Below are positions 34,104 through 41,159 of a DNA stretch of 64,000 bases, one piece after another (the stretch's first letter is position 1; each line of letters begins with the position of its first letter). Below the pieces are notes generated by a model. It searched no databases. It was given only the letters and a program-made list of their open reading frames with translations, and was not told where the DNA came from. Origin of the DNA: Siderastrea radians (lineage: Eukaryota > Cnidaria > Anthozoa > Scleractinia > Rhizangiidae); the NCBI GenBank assembly GCA_964017195.1, contig OZ024900.1:27832441-27896440 (forward strand), given 5' to 3'. The position numbers and the translations under genes were made by a program.

Positions 34104-34292
34104 ATGCCCAAGACAAGAGTGCGTCGAAGGAGACGAAGAAGAAGGCAACGAGGGGGTTTATTCCCACTTGCTGTGCTTATTCCAGCCTTGATCGCCGGAG
34201 GGAAAGCCGTGGCGTTGGGTGCCGCGGGTGGTGCGGCGAGTTACGGGGCCAAAAAAGGGTTGGAAGCCGCTTTTCGGAAAAAACGACGATGA
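34104..34292 (+). CDS. small core protein resembling adenovirus pX/mu
   Basis: The 62-residue protein has an Arg-rich N terminus (RRRRRRRRQRGG, residues 7-18), a hydrophobic, Ala/Gly-rich middle (LFPLAVLIPALIAGG) and a basic C terminus. This is the layout of the adenovirus pX precursor, which condenses DNA inside the virion. The RGG just before the hydrophobic part also recalls an adenovirus-type protease site, which would fit the protease encoded at 36349. Function is inferred from this layout and from the gene's place just ahead of the capsid gene. Confidence 0.65.
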   Translation: MPKTRVRRRRRRRRQRGGLFPLAVLIPALIAGGKAVALGAAGGAASYGAKKGLEAAFRKKRR

Positions 34293-34298
34293 TGACGG

Positions 34299-34306
34299 TA
34301 TAAAAA
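34299..34306 (+). promoter_or_regulatory. TATA box TATAAAAA
   Basis: Just after the pX-like gene, 64-71 bp upstream of ATG 34370. Confidence 0.6.
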
Positions 34307-34369
34307 GAGACGAGTCCTGTGACACAAACAAAAACGTGATCCTTGGTAACGCGTGAAGACGACAGTACG

Positions 34370-34705
34370 ATGCGTGGGGGAAGTTTGACACGATTTCGGA
34401 CAGACGAGTGGTATGATCAACATGGTCAAAGTGGAAAAGGGTTGGTGACGGATCTCTTGCGTGGGGGGTTCCAAGGCCTTAAAAGCACGCAAAATCCTTT
34501 AAAACTGCCTAGTAATATCAAGAGAGGATTGGAAACGGGTTTGACACGAGGTATCAAACGCAAAGCCGAAGACGTCATTAAAAAGGAAATCACCAAACAA
34601 GCCAAGAAAGCTTTGAGCCATAAGAACGTGAAAGAAGCCGTGCGTGTGGCCAGTGCTTTGTTTCCCAAACAAACCAAACGTGCGCGCGATATTTTTGGAG
34701 TGTGA
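34370..34705 (+). CDS. basic core-type protein
   Basis: A 111-residue Lys/Arg-rich protein (net strongly basic) with MRGGSLTRFRTDEWYDQHG at the start and KRKAEDVIKKEITKQAKKAL in the middle; a long amphipathic helix is likely. The Gly-Gly near residue 4 and its place between two other basic genes suggest a DNA-packaging protein processed by the viral protease. I cannot assign it to a named family. ATG 34370 was preferred over non-ATG codons further upstream. Confidence 0.55.
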   Translation: MRGGSLTRFRTDEWYDQHGQSGKGLVTDLLRGGFQGLKSTQNPLKLPSNIKRGLETGLTRGIKRKAEDVIKKEITKQAKKALSHKNVKEAVRVASALFPKQTKRARDIFGV

Positions 34706-34707
34706 AC

Positions 34708-34941
34708 ATGGAACCCGTGCATTCACGACCTCGACGGATTCGTAGTGATCGAGGGTTGTCTCAATGGGGAGGACTGTATCCTTTTTGGAAACTCATGCGA
34801 CGACAACGTGGGGGATGGTTGAGTCCCGAGGTGATGAGAGTCCCCGGGTTTGATTTGAGACAACGTTTAGCACGACGACGACGCTATAAAAACCCCTCAC
34901 GACGATGGGGTACCACCACTCGACGACGACGACGACGTTAA
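34708..34941 (+). CDS. small Arg-rich protein, candidate nucleoprotein
   Basis: The 77-residue protein begins two bases after the previous stop. It is dominated by Arg clusters (RRQRGGW, RQRLARRRRYK and a C-terminal run of six Arg). The composition is protamine-like and fits DNA condensation in the capsid. Part of its 3' end overlaps the TATA box of the capsid gene (34885-34892). No family assignment. Confidence 0.55.
   Translation: MEPVHSRPRRIRSDRGLSQWGGLYPFWKLMRRQRGGWLSPEVMRVPGFDLRQRLARRRRYKNPSRRWGTTTRRRRRR
34885..34892 (+). promoter_or_regulatory. TATA box of the capsid gene (TATAAAAA)
   Basis: Lies inside the preceding coding sequence, 52-59 bp before the capsid ATG at 34944. Confidence 0.6.
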
Positions 34942-34943
34942 AC

Positions 34944-36344
34944 ATGCCTGACGTGAGTACGCAAACCGCCCCGGCTCACGTGCGTTCCGAAGGGACCGTC
35001 AACCCAGCGTTACGGATTTTCAAGGTGCCACCGACCGACATTAGCATCAATGCCTATCGCATGGTCACCATCCAACCCACCACCACGGGTATCAATCCCA
35101 TGGAATTCATCATTCCGGGGTTGGACGATTTTGTGGATTTGGGACGCAGTTACTTTACCATGGAATTGAGTTTGAAAAAGAGTAACAATGCCAACTTGGT
35201 GGCTAATGAGAACTTGTGGCCCGTCAATAATTTGGCCCATTCCATCATCAAACAAATTGACTTGCAGTTGAATGGCACGTTGATCAGTCCTCAATCCGAC
35301 ACCTATCATTACAAAGCTTACCTGGAAACCTTGCTGAATTATGACTGAGAAGATGGCAAGACCGTGTTAGGACCCCAAGGCTGGTTCAATCAAGTGGATT
35401 CCCCACCCCAATGGACTGCCGCCAACGTAGACTTTGGCACCCCTAATGCAGCCTGGACCAATCTCAGTGCCAATCACAAAGGGGCGTTGGCCGCCATGGT
35501 AGCCGAAACCGCCAAGTATGCCGGAGGTCCTACCCACAGTCTGGTGTTTACCCCGCACTTGGAAGTGTTTCACACCGGCAAACTGTTGGTGCCTGGCATA
35601 GAAATCAAGATGAAATTTCATTTCAATGGTCCGAACCTGTGTTTGAATGGAGTGGCTCTAGCTGGCCGCTTGCTGGAAGGCGATGTGAAACTACGGTTTC
35701 ATCTATGTCAACTGCGTTTGAATGATGCCATCTACCAGAGTTTGTCTCAAAAAAGACACAATGAAGGCGAAGTGGCTGCTTAACCAACCGTCCGCAGTGA
35801 AATCCGGACCTTCAGCATGCAAAACAACCTGGTCCGCTTTGATATCCCTAACCTGTTTCAAAACAGAATACCTGACCGATTGATTGTGGGGTTGTTGGAC
35901 AGCCGAGCCTTCAATGGAGATGTGACCCGAGATCCTTTCTGCTTCCAGAAATTTGGTCTGACTTCCATTAAACAGATTGTCAAAGGAGAAGAATACCCTT
36001 ATGAAACCCTGCAGTTAGTGCACGACAATGCCAGCCGAGATAATCTAGGCTACTTCCGTTTTCTGCAAGCCAGTGGAGCCTGGTGTAAAAAGAAAGGCAA
36101 TATGGTGGAACTGCTCGATTGGGGCCAAGCTAAAAATTGTACCTTGTACATGTTTGACAATGTCGCCAATGGATGTGCTGACAGTCAAAACCTCAACCCC
36201 AAGCAAACAGGAGATTTACAACTGGTCTTGGAATTTGGAGCCGCCCCCGGTAACAATATAACCGTGCTCGTGTATGGGGAATTTGAGAACTTGCTGGAGA
36301 TTGACCAGAACGGAGCTGTGTTGTATAACATTTACCAACACTGA
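34944..36344 (+). pseudogene. double-jelly-roll major capsid protein with two in-frame stops
   Basis: Three stretches in one frame (34944-35348, 35349-35783, 35784-36344) together span 467 codons, the usual size of a Polinton capsid protein. They contain typical features: PTTTGINPMEFIIPG and LAHSIIKQIDLQLNG early, a FNGPNLCLNG region in the middle, and TGDLQLVLEFG and ITVLVYGEFENLLEI at the end. The stops are TGA at 35346-35348 and TAA at 35781-35783; no frame change is needed. It lies directly before the protease gene. The alternatives to a dead gene are assembly errors or stop readthrough. The flanking genes are open. Confidence 0.88.
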
Positions 36345-36348
36345 AGAA

Positions 36349-36888
36349 ATGGAACATGTGGCCTTGAATAATGTGCAGTTGGATTATTTAGCCCGAGACG
36401 ACCCGCAATTGAAACCTGTCTTTTACGGGACGGTGGCCTGTGATCGTTTACCCAAGAGTCCTGTCAAGACCACTTCGCAAGGGTACATTGTGAACACCGA
36501 CCCGCACGATCAACCCGGACAACATTGGTTAGCGGTGTGGACGGATGGAAACGTGTGTGAAGTCCTCGATAGTTATGCTTTGCCCTTGGACACGTACGCG
36601 CAAGCCACCCCGTTACGAGATTGGATCGTGAACCATTGGAAGTATGTGGTGACCAATGGCAAGTCCCTCCAAGCCATTTCAAGCAAGAGTTGTGGTGATT
36701 ACGCCTTGTTGTACTTGAAAGCCAAAGCCCGTGGACGGACCTTGCAAGATTTTTTAAATGAGTTTTCGGCTGATGATTATGTAAGCAATGACCATCAAGC
36801 TGGTCAACGCCTTCAACAATTGATTGTAGGTCAAGAAGAGAGATGGTATCAACTTTGTTGTCATCCGTATCATCAATGTAATTGTTAA
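36349..36888 (+). CDS. adenovirus-type maturation cysteine protease
   Basis: The 179-residue protein has the Ulp1/adenain triad in order: His59 in GQHWLAVW, Asp74 in CEVLDSYALP and Cys115 in SSKSCGDYALLYL. Gln108 is placed as the oxyanion-hole residue. Adenain has the same order (His, Glu, Cys). It should cleave capsid and core precursors during virion maturation. ATG 36349 starts four bases after the capsid stop; an upstream in-frame extension overlaps the capsid gene and is ignored. An AATAAA signal overlaps its stop. Confidence 0.92.
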   Translation: MEHVALNNVQLDYLARDDPQLKPVFYGTVACDRLPKSPVKTTSQGYIVNTDPHDQPGQHWLAVWTDGNVCEVLDSYALPLDTYAQATPLRDWIVNHWKYVVTNGKSLQAISSKSCGDYALLYLKAKARGRTLQDFLNEFSADDYVSNDHQAGQRLQQLIVGQEERWYQLCCHPYHQCNC

Positions 36889-36893
36889 ATAAA
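36888..36893 (+). terminator. poly(A) signal AATAAA
   Basis: Overlaps the last base of the protease stop codon. Confidence 0.55.
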
Positions 36894-36921
36894 AACATGT
36901 TGGAACAACCTATGGTGTGTC

Positions 36922-37004
36922 GGAGTCGTAGCTCAGTCGGTAGAGCCTTTGGATCCCCCGAACAAATAGGAGGTCGTGCGTGGGTTCGAGTCCCACCGAC
37001 TCCA
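36922..37004 (+). tRNA. tRNA-like gene inside the Polinton
   Basis: GGAGTCG at the 5' end pairs perfectly with CGACTCC at the 3' end. A D-arm (GCTC AGTCGGTA GAGC) and a T-arm (GTGGG TTCGAGT CCCAC) are also perfect, so the internal A and B boxes of RNA polymerase III are present. A run of T follows at about 37017-37028, a good Pol III terminator. The anticodon arm is irregular: a plausible 4-bp stem leaves a loop without the expected U33, and the variable region is long, so no identity can be given. It may be a degenerate tRNA, an intron-bearing one, or a tRNA-mimicking transcript. Confidence 0.7.
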
Positions 37005-37047
37005 ATAAAAAGGTGCCTTTTTTTTTTTAAGGGTATTCGTCATCATC

Positions 37048-37701
37048 ATGCAAACGGGGAAACCGTTTCGTTTTCATACCCCCTCCAGTATTTTGGTCGT
37101 GGGGCCATCGGGATGTGGGAAAACAGTGTTTACGGAAAAACTCTTGGTAGAGAACCCAGACTTGTTTGAAACCCCACCGACTCAAAGGCATTATTGTTAT
37201 GGGGCCTGGCAACATCGATTTCGAAGCATGCAAGATCATGGGGTGGTGTTTCACGAAGGGATTCCCGATCATGATGCGTTGGTCCAATGGTTTCCTCAAG
37301 GACAGGGGGTCCTCGTCTTGGATGATTTAATGGATGAAGGGAGTCACGATAAACGCGTGTTGGATTTATTCACCAAACATTCGCATCATCAAGGGGTGAC
37401 CGTGTTGTACTTGTGCCAAGACATGTTTCCCGTGGGTCGATATGCCAAAAGTATTTCCCGCAATGCCCATTACATTGTGGCGTTCAAGAACCCCCGTGAT
37501 CAATTAGGGGTACGCAATGTGTTGCTTCAATCGTTTCCTACCACCTGGAAAGACACGTTGGAGACGTTTCATCAGGCCACCACACGACCGTATGGCTATT
37601 TGGTGTTGGATTTACACCCCGCCTCCTCCGATCAACAACGTTTGTTGAGTCACCTGTTAAAAGACGAAGGATGGACTCGCACCTATCAAAAACGTCTATA
37701 A
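37048..37701 (+). CDS. FtsK/HerA-type genome-packaging ATPase (A32-like)
   Basis: The 217-residue protein has a Walker A motif GPSGCGKT (residues 19-26) and a Walker B motif VLVLDDLMDE (about 88-97). VTVLYLCQDMFPVG follows as the sensor-like strand. The size and layout match the packaging ATPases of Polintons, virophages and poxvirus A32, which drive DNA into the capsid. The frame is intact. It follows the tRNA-like gene and precedes a TATA box for the next gene. Confidence 0.92.
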   Translation: MQTGKPFRFHTPSSILVVGPSGCGKTVFTEKLLVENPDLFETPPTQRHYCYGAWQHRFRSMQDHGVVFHEGIPDHDALVQWFPQGQGVLVLDDLMDEGSHDKRVLDLFTKHSHHQGVTVLYLCQDMFPVGRYAKSISRNAHYIVAFKNPRDQLGVRNVLLQSFPTTWKDTLETFHQATTRPYGYLVLDLHPASSDQQRLLSHLLKDEGWTRTYQKRL

Positions 37702-37703
37702 AG
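37697..37703 (+). promoter_or_regulatory. TATA box TATAAAG
   Basis: Overlaps the ATPase stop codon, 43-49 bp before ATG 37746. Confidence 0.55.
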
Positions 37704-37745
37704 GCACGACACCCCCTTTGAACAGGAAAAAGAGAGAGAACGAGC

Positions 37746-38573
37746 ATGGCCGATGATGACCGTCAACCTCCGCAATCGTACGATACCGTGGCCCCTGCGG
37801 GTGTTGGGGCGTCCAGCAGCAATCAAATGTCCCCAAGGGCCTGGCAAGATTTGTATTTGTCGGGAGACCAAGGCCTTCTCGACGTTGCCATGGAGGAAAC
37901 GGCAGCTGATGCCCTCTATCGCTTTATGGAATCCATCCCCCCAGGCGATGTCATCGCGGGTTGGCCCGATGTAGATGGTGCGTCCCCTGTACAGGCCTCT
38001 TCCCCCGCTGGGGTAGGAAGTCCAGGAAGTCAATCATACCGTAGCATACACACCACCCCGCCGTCTTCCCCGGACACTCCGCCTAGTTGGGGAAGTGCAA
38101 CCTTGACGCCTACTCCTCGAACAGCGAGAGGTGCTCGGACAGCCGCGGGTGCTGGGGGTGATGGTAATGGTAGTGGACGTGGGGGACGTCGTGGTCCCAG
38201 GACTAGAGGTGGTGGACGTGGTGCTGGTGGTGGTGGTGGTGCTGGACGTGGTGGTGCTGGTGGTGGTGCTGGTGGTGGTGGTGGTCGTCGTGGTGGGGGT
38301 GGTGGACGACGTGGACGACGAACCCCCACTTCACCTTTGACACCTGCCTCCAATGCAACCACCCCTCGAGGATCTTGGAGTCCTGGCAGACAGCCTCGCA
38401 CCTTGGGTCAAGCGGATTTACAACGACGTTTACGGATGATGTTACAAGATCAAGAACAATTAGCCCAAGGACGTGAAATTGCCAATGTCACCATGACCAA
38501 TAGCATTGTGACCAGTTATAAACAGGGAGGAGCACCGAGCGTACAAACGTCTTCGTCCCGCGTTTCGCCGTGA
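37746..38573 (+). CDS. Gly/Arg-rich (GAR/RGG) protein
   Basis: The 275-residue protein has an acidic, Ser/Pro-rich first half and a Gly/Arg tract from about 130 to 195 (repeated GGGRG and GGGGRR). A helical tail follows (QADLQRRLRMMLQDQEQLAQ). GAR tracts bind RNA or DNA and are targets of arginine methylation; in adenovirus the 100K protein has such a tract. The exact family is unknown. Its stop overlaps the next start as TGATG, so the next gene may be reached by reinitiation. The antisense frame in this GC-rich tract is an artefact. Confidence 0.6.
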   Translation: MADDDRQPPQSYDTVAPAGVGASSSNQMSPRAWQDLYLSGDQGLLDVAMEETAADALYRFMESIPPGDVIAGWPDVDGASPVQASSPAGVGSPGSQSYRSIHTTPPSSPDTPPSWGSATLTPTPRTARGARTAAGAGGDGNGSGRGGRRGPRTRGGGRGAGGGGGAGRGGAGGGAGGGGGRRGGGGGRRGRRTPTSPLTPASNATTPRGSWSPGRQPRTLGQADLQRRLRMMLQDQEQLAQGREIANVTMTNSIVTSYKQGGAPSVQTSSSRVSP

Positions 38574-39241
38574 TGATGAAAACCGTCGTGTCGTTATTGA
38601 ATGGATCGAAACATCATGGCCTTCAATTCCCCCCGGACCTGTTACAACGCATGGATTCCTTGTATGCCTTTTACCATCAACAATGGTGGTGTTATCGAAA
38701 AATGTTGAATCATTTCAAGTGTATCAATGCCTTGTTCAATGGTATGGCGTTACTCCTGATGGCTGCAGGCATGATTGCTGGACCCCTTTTGGACAACAGT
38801 ACGTTGGTAGCGTGTTTGGCGGCGGTGGGCACGGTGGTCAAAGGATGGAATGATTTTAAACAATACCTATTTAAAGTGACCATGAGTCGGTTTGCATTTA
38901 CCACCTATGCGAAAGCCTTGACCGAATTGAAAACCTATGTGCGTGGTGTTCCCTTGGAGGATCTGGAACGATTTTTAATCAAGATGCAAACCTTGGATGA
39001 TACCATTGTGGATTTCACCCCTCCGTTACCCAAACGATGTCTACAAGATTATCATCGTCATTTTGTGTACCAACCTGTGGAAGCCCTATGCTACGTGGAC
39101 GGATGTCCTCGTCCCTTGAGACCCAAAGACTATTGGATAGATAAAAAGCCACTCCCTCCCAGTCCCACACTCTTAGAACCATGGCCGTCCAACGACGACG
39201 ACACAGAAAAAGGAAACGACGTCAAGGAGGAGGGGCTTTAA
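38573..39241 (+). CDS. two-helix membrane protein resembling SLATT effectors
   Basis: The 222-residue protein has a soluble N terminus with WWCYRKMLNHFK, then two hydrophobic helices (about 51-73, ALFNGMALLLMAAGMIAGPLL, and 77-92, TLVACLAAVGTVVKGW). A helical region follows (FTTYAKALTELKTYVRG). This matches the layout of SLATT domains, two-helix membrane effectors that accompany SLOG and nucleotide-synthase genes in conflict systems; the same element encodes a SLOG protein. The C terminus is Pro-rich and acidic. The assignment rests on topology and pattern, not on an alignment. The gene overlaps both neighbours. Confidence 0.55.
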   Translation: MMKTVVSLLNGSKHHGLQFPPDLLQRMDSLYAFYHQQWWCYRKMLNHFKCINALFNGMALLLMAAGMIAGPLLDNSTLVACLAAVGTVVKGWNDFKQYLFKVTMSRFAFTTYAKALTELKTYVRGVPLEDLERFLIKMQTLDDTIVDFTPPLPKRCLQDYHRHFVYQPVEALCYVDGCPRPLRPKDYWIDKKPLPPSPTLLEPWPSNDDDTEKGNDVKEEGL

Positions 39242-39504
39242 TTCGTCGCAAACCCCGTTTGGTGGATAAAATAGCCCATGGCATGAGTATGTTTCTATCA
39301 GGTCCAGCGCCTGGGTTTGGACTCGCTTTAGGCAAATTAGGTGGTCAAGCCTTGAAAGGCATTACCGACAATGTACAACATTACCGACAACGAGGTGGAG
39401 GTATTCTTTCTTTACTGAAAGGCGCTGCCAAACTGGGCATCAAACTGGGCAAGAGTAAGGACTATAAAAGAATGGGAGCCCTCGGTGTGGGAGGTGCTGT
39501 CTAA
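39181..39504 (+). CDS. small basic core-type protein sharing a motif with the second Polinton lineage
   Basis: The 107-residue protein has an Arg/Lys-rich N terminus (RRRHRKRKRRQGGG), a middle GGQALKGITDNVQHYRQRG and a Gly/Lys-rich tail. The middle motif recurs as SQALKGVTDNVKYYKRG in the minus-strand frame at 52818-53111, so this is an old conserved component of both elements. It overlaps the membrane-protein gene by 61 bp. The RQGGG after the basic stretch could be a protease site. Role unknown; a virion core protein is likely. Confidence 0.6.
   Translation: MAVQRRRHRKRKRRQGGGALIRRKPRLVDKIAHGMSMFLSGPAPGFGLALGKLGGQALKGITDNVQHYRQRGGGILSLLKGAAKLGIKLGKSKDYKRMGALGVGGAV
39463..39469 (+). promoter_or_regulatory. 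TATA box TATAAAA
   Basis: Inside the preceding coding sequence, 60-66 bp before ATG 39529. Confidence 0.5.
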
Positions 39505-39528
39505 TTTCCGACGAAGACCGTGGGCAGT

Positions 39529-39846
39529 ATGAAACGTCTTCGACGTCAATTACCCTTTTTACGGTCCATGTTACAAGAAGCCAATGGTTCCAAACGTCAA
39601 GATTTGTTACAACATGCCAACGCCGATCAAATCAATGCTGTGAGTGAATTGGTCTTGAACTTCTTAAAAAACAAGATTCCTGTGACCCCACCCATGCTGG
39701 CCAAACTTCAACCCTATAAAAAGGTGCTACGTGATTTGGGACTTCGTCGACATTCAGTGAAAAAACGTCGTGCGTGGTTAGTCCAACAAAAAGGACGCGG
39801 GTTGTTTCAAGGACTACATCACGTCTTATGTCAATGTGCTCGTTAA
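39529..39846 (+). CDS. conserved small Polinton protein of unknown function
   Basis: The 105-residue helical protein contains LPFLRSMLQEANGSKRQDLL, ADQINAVSELVLNFLKNKIP and a basic end SVKKRRAWLVQQKGRG. I remember this pattern (a helix, then a SELVLN-like helix, then VSLKRRK and QKGG) as recurrent in animal Polinton-like elements, where its role is not established. ATG 39529 was chosen over an upstream GTG. It has its own TATA box. Confidence 0.6.
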   Translation: MKRLRRQLPFLRSMLQEANGSKRQDLLQHANADQINAVSELVLNFLKNKIPVTPPMLAKLQPYKKVLRDLGLRRHSVKKRRAWLVQQKGRGLFQGLHHVLCQCAR

Positions 39847-39854
39847 CCCTTGCC

Positions 39855-40010
39855 ATGTGGATGTTACAAGAGGCCAATCGGGCCACAGACAAGTGGAAAG
39901 ATGACTGTTATTATTGGAAGCATAAATATCACCTGTTGTATCGAGAGTACCAACATATCTTAAAGTCCCGTCTTTGTGAGAGCTGTCGTGCCACTTTGCC
40001 CCGATTGTAG
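39855..40010 (+). CDS. very small hypothetical protein
   Basis: A 51-codon frame beginning at ATG 39855 is rich in Tyr, Trp and Lys and ends in CESC. A TATAAAAAG lies 140 bp upstream. It fills the gap between two genes. The evidence is only position and composition. Confidence 0.35.
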   Translation: MWMLQEANRATDKWKDDCYYWKHKYHLLYREYQHILKSRLCESCRATLPRL

Positions 40011-40019
40011 TCAACCACC

Positions 40020-40674
40020 ATGGACGAGGTCTACATGATTCCCCACCAGGACTTGAAGCAGCTCATTCAATATTACAAAGGAGAACTCACCGAAAATGCC
40101 TTGTTGAACAAAGCCGCTACGTTAGCCGCCAAAAAACATGTGTTGTTAGGAAACTCCCAATTGCCCCCAGCCCTGGTCAATGCTCAAACCAAACCGTTGA
40201 GTCAAGAATTAACCAAGTTAACCAAACGCATCCGTCAATTTCCCGGAGGCGTGGGGGTTGGGGCACCGGGTGGCCCACCAGGTGAAGAAGGTGAGGAAGA
40301 GGCCGGGGATTTGGTGACGGGACCCGTGGAACAATGGTTGAAGCGCATGATAAAAGGCAGCCCGTCGACTCCCAAACCTCCCATTACCCCTGCAACCAAG
40401 AAAGGCAAAGGAGCGGCCACCACCAGTAAGATTCCCATTGTCAAGAAAGGGAGCCCATCCACCAGTCGAGGGGATCCGGTCGCGTTTAGAAGCCATTCGA
40501 GAACAGCGCAAGACCTTGGAAAAAAAGTTAGCCGAGAGTCCTTGGGTAAAGACAAAGGCAAAAGGCAAAGCACCCGCCCGAGAAGTGGAACGATTGAAAC
40601 CTTTACCAGGTTGGGAAGATTGGTACCAAGGCAAAAAGTTACGACGTCGATTGGATTACGACGACAGTGACTAA
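40020..40674 (+). pseudogene. uncharacterised structural-type protein, probable single-base frameshift
   Basis: The frame open from 40020 reads normally (QDLKQLIQYYKGELTENALL, an acidic EEGEEEAGDLV segment, a Lys/Pro/Ser-rich linker) until about 40470. It then turns into a shadow-like sequence. From there the +1 frame carries protein-like sequence to 40674: IRSRLEAIREQRKTLEKKL and a C-terminal GWEDWYQGKKLRRRL. A run of G at about 40469-40472 is the likely indel site. The gene would be about 218 codons. Family unknown. Confidence 0.55.
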
Positions 40675-40680
40675 AAAAAA

Positions 40681-41028
40681 ATGCCCACTAAGAGGAGGCG
40701 TATCAAACGCACCCAACGAGGAGGAGCCTTGGATGTACAAAAATGGATCGCGAAAACAGGCAAAGAATTTCATTGGCTTGGTTATCAGTACATGGGCCCT
40801 GGCACGCATTTGACCAAACGTCTGAAACATGGGGATCCCGGGATCAATCGCTTGGACCAGATTGCTAAACAACACGACATTGATTACAGCCGTGCCAAGA
40901 ATTTGCAAGATAAATGGAAAGCCGATACCAAGATGATCCAAGCCATTGATCGCTTACCCGGCAAGAAAACCAAGACGGAACGGGTGCTCAAGAAAATCAT
41001 GCAAACCAAGAAACGTTTAAAATTGTAA
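40681..41028 (+). CDS. parvovirus-type phospholipase A2
   Basis: The 115-residue protein contains the calcium-loop motif YMGPGTHL (37-44) and the catalytic His-Asp pair in IAKQHDIDYS (His65, Asp66). A later Asp (ADTK, about 82) completes the layout of the PLA2 domain of parvovirus VP1. That domain breaches endosomal membranes during entry. The N terminus is basic with RTQRGG, a possible adenain-type cleavage site. A poly(A) signal follows at 41063. In the second lineage (52453) a PLA2 region is fused in frame to the integrase instead. Confidence 0.85.
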   Translation: MPTKRRRIKRTQRGGALDVQKWIAKTGKEFHWLGYQYMGPGTHLTKRLKHGDPGINRLDQIAKQHDIDYSRAKNLQDKWKADTKMIQAIDRLPGKKTKTERVLKKIMQTKKRLKL

Positions 41029-41062
41029 ATTTAATGACACCCCAGTTACATGTTGAGTAAAA

Positions 41063-41068
41063 AATAAA
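41063..41068 (+). terminator. poly(A) signal AATAAA
   Basis: Lies 35 bp after the PLA2 stop and closes the long plus-strand gene cluster. Confidence 0.6.
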
Positions 41069-41159
41069 AAAATGAAAATGTCACTGTCTCATTGGTTCAT
41101 GAGTTCTGCCAAATACTAAAACGATTTTTCTGCCAAATACTGAGACGAATGTTCAGAGT

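Noticed and set aside
38030..38401. Pro-rich minus-strand frame opposite the Gly/Arg tract
   Set aside because: Antisense of a GGT/CGT repeat automatically gives Pro-rich open frames.
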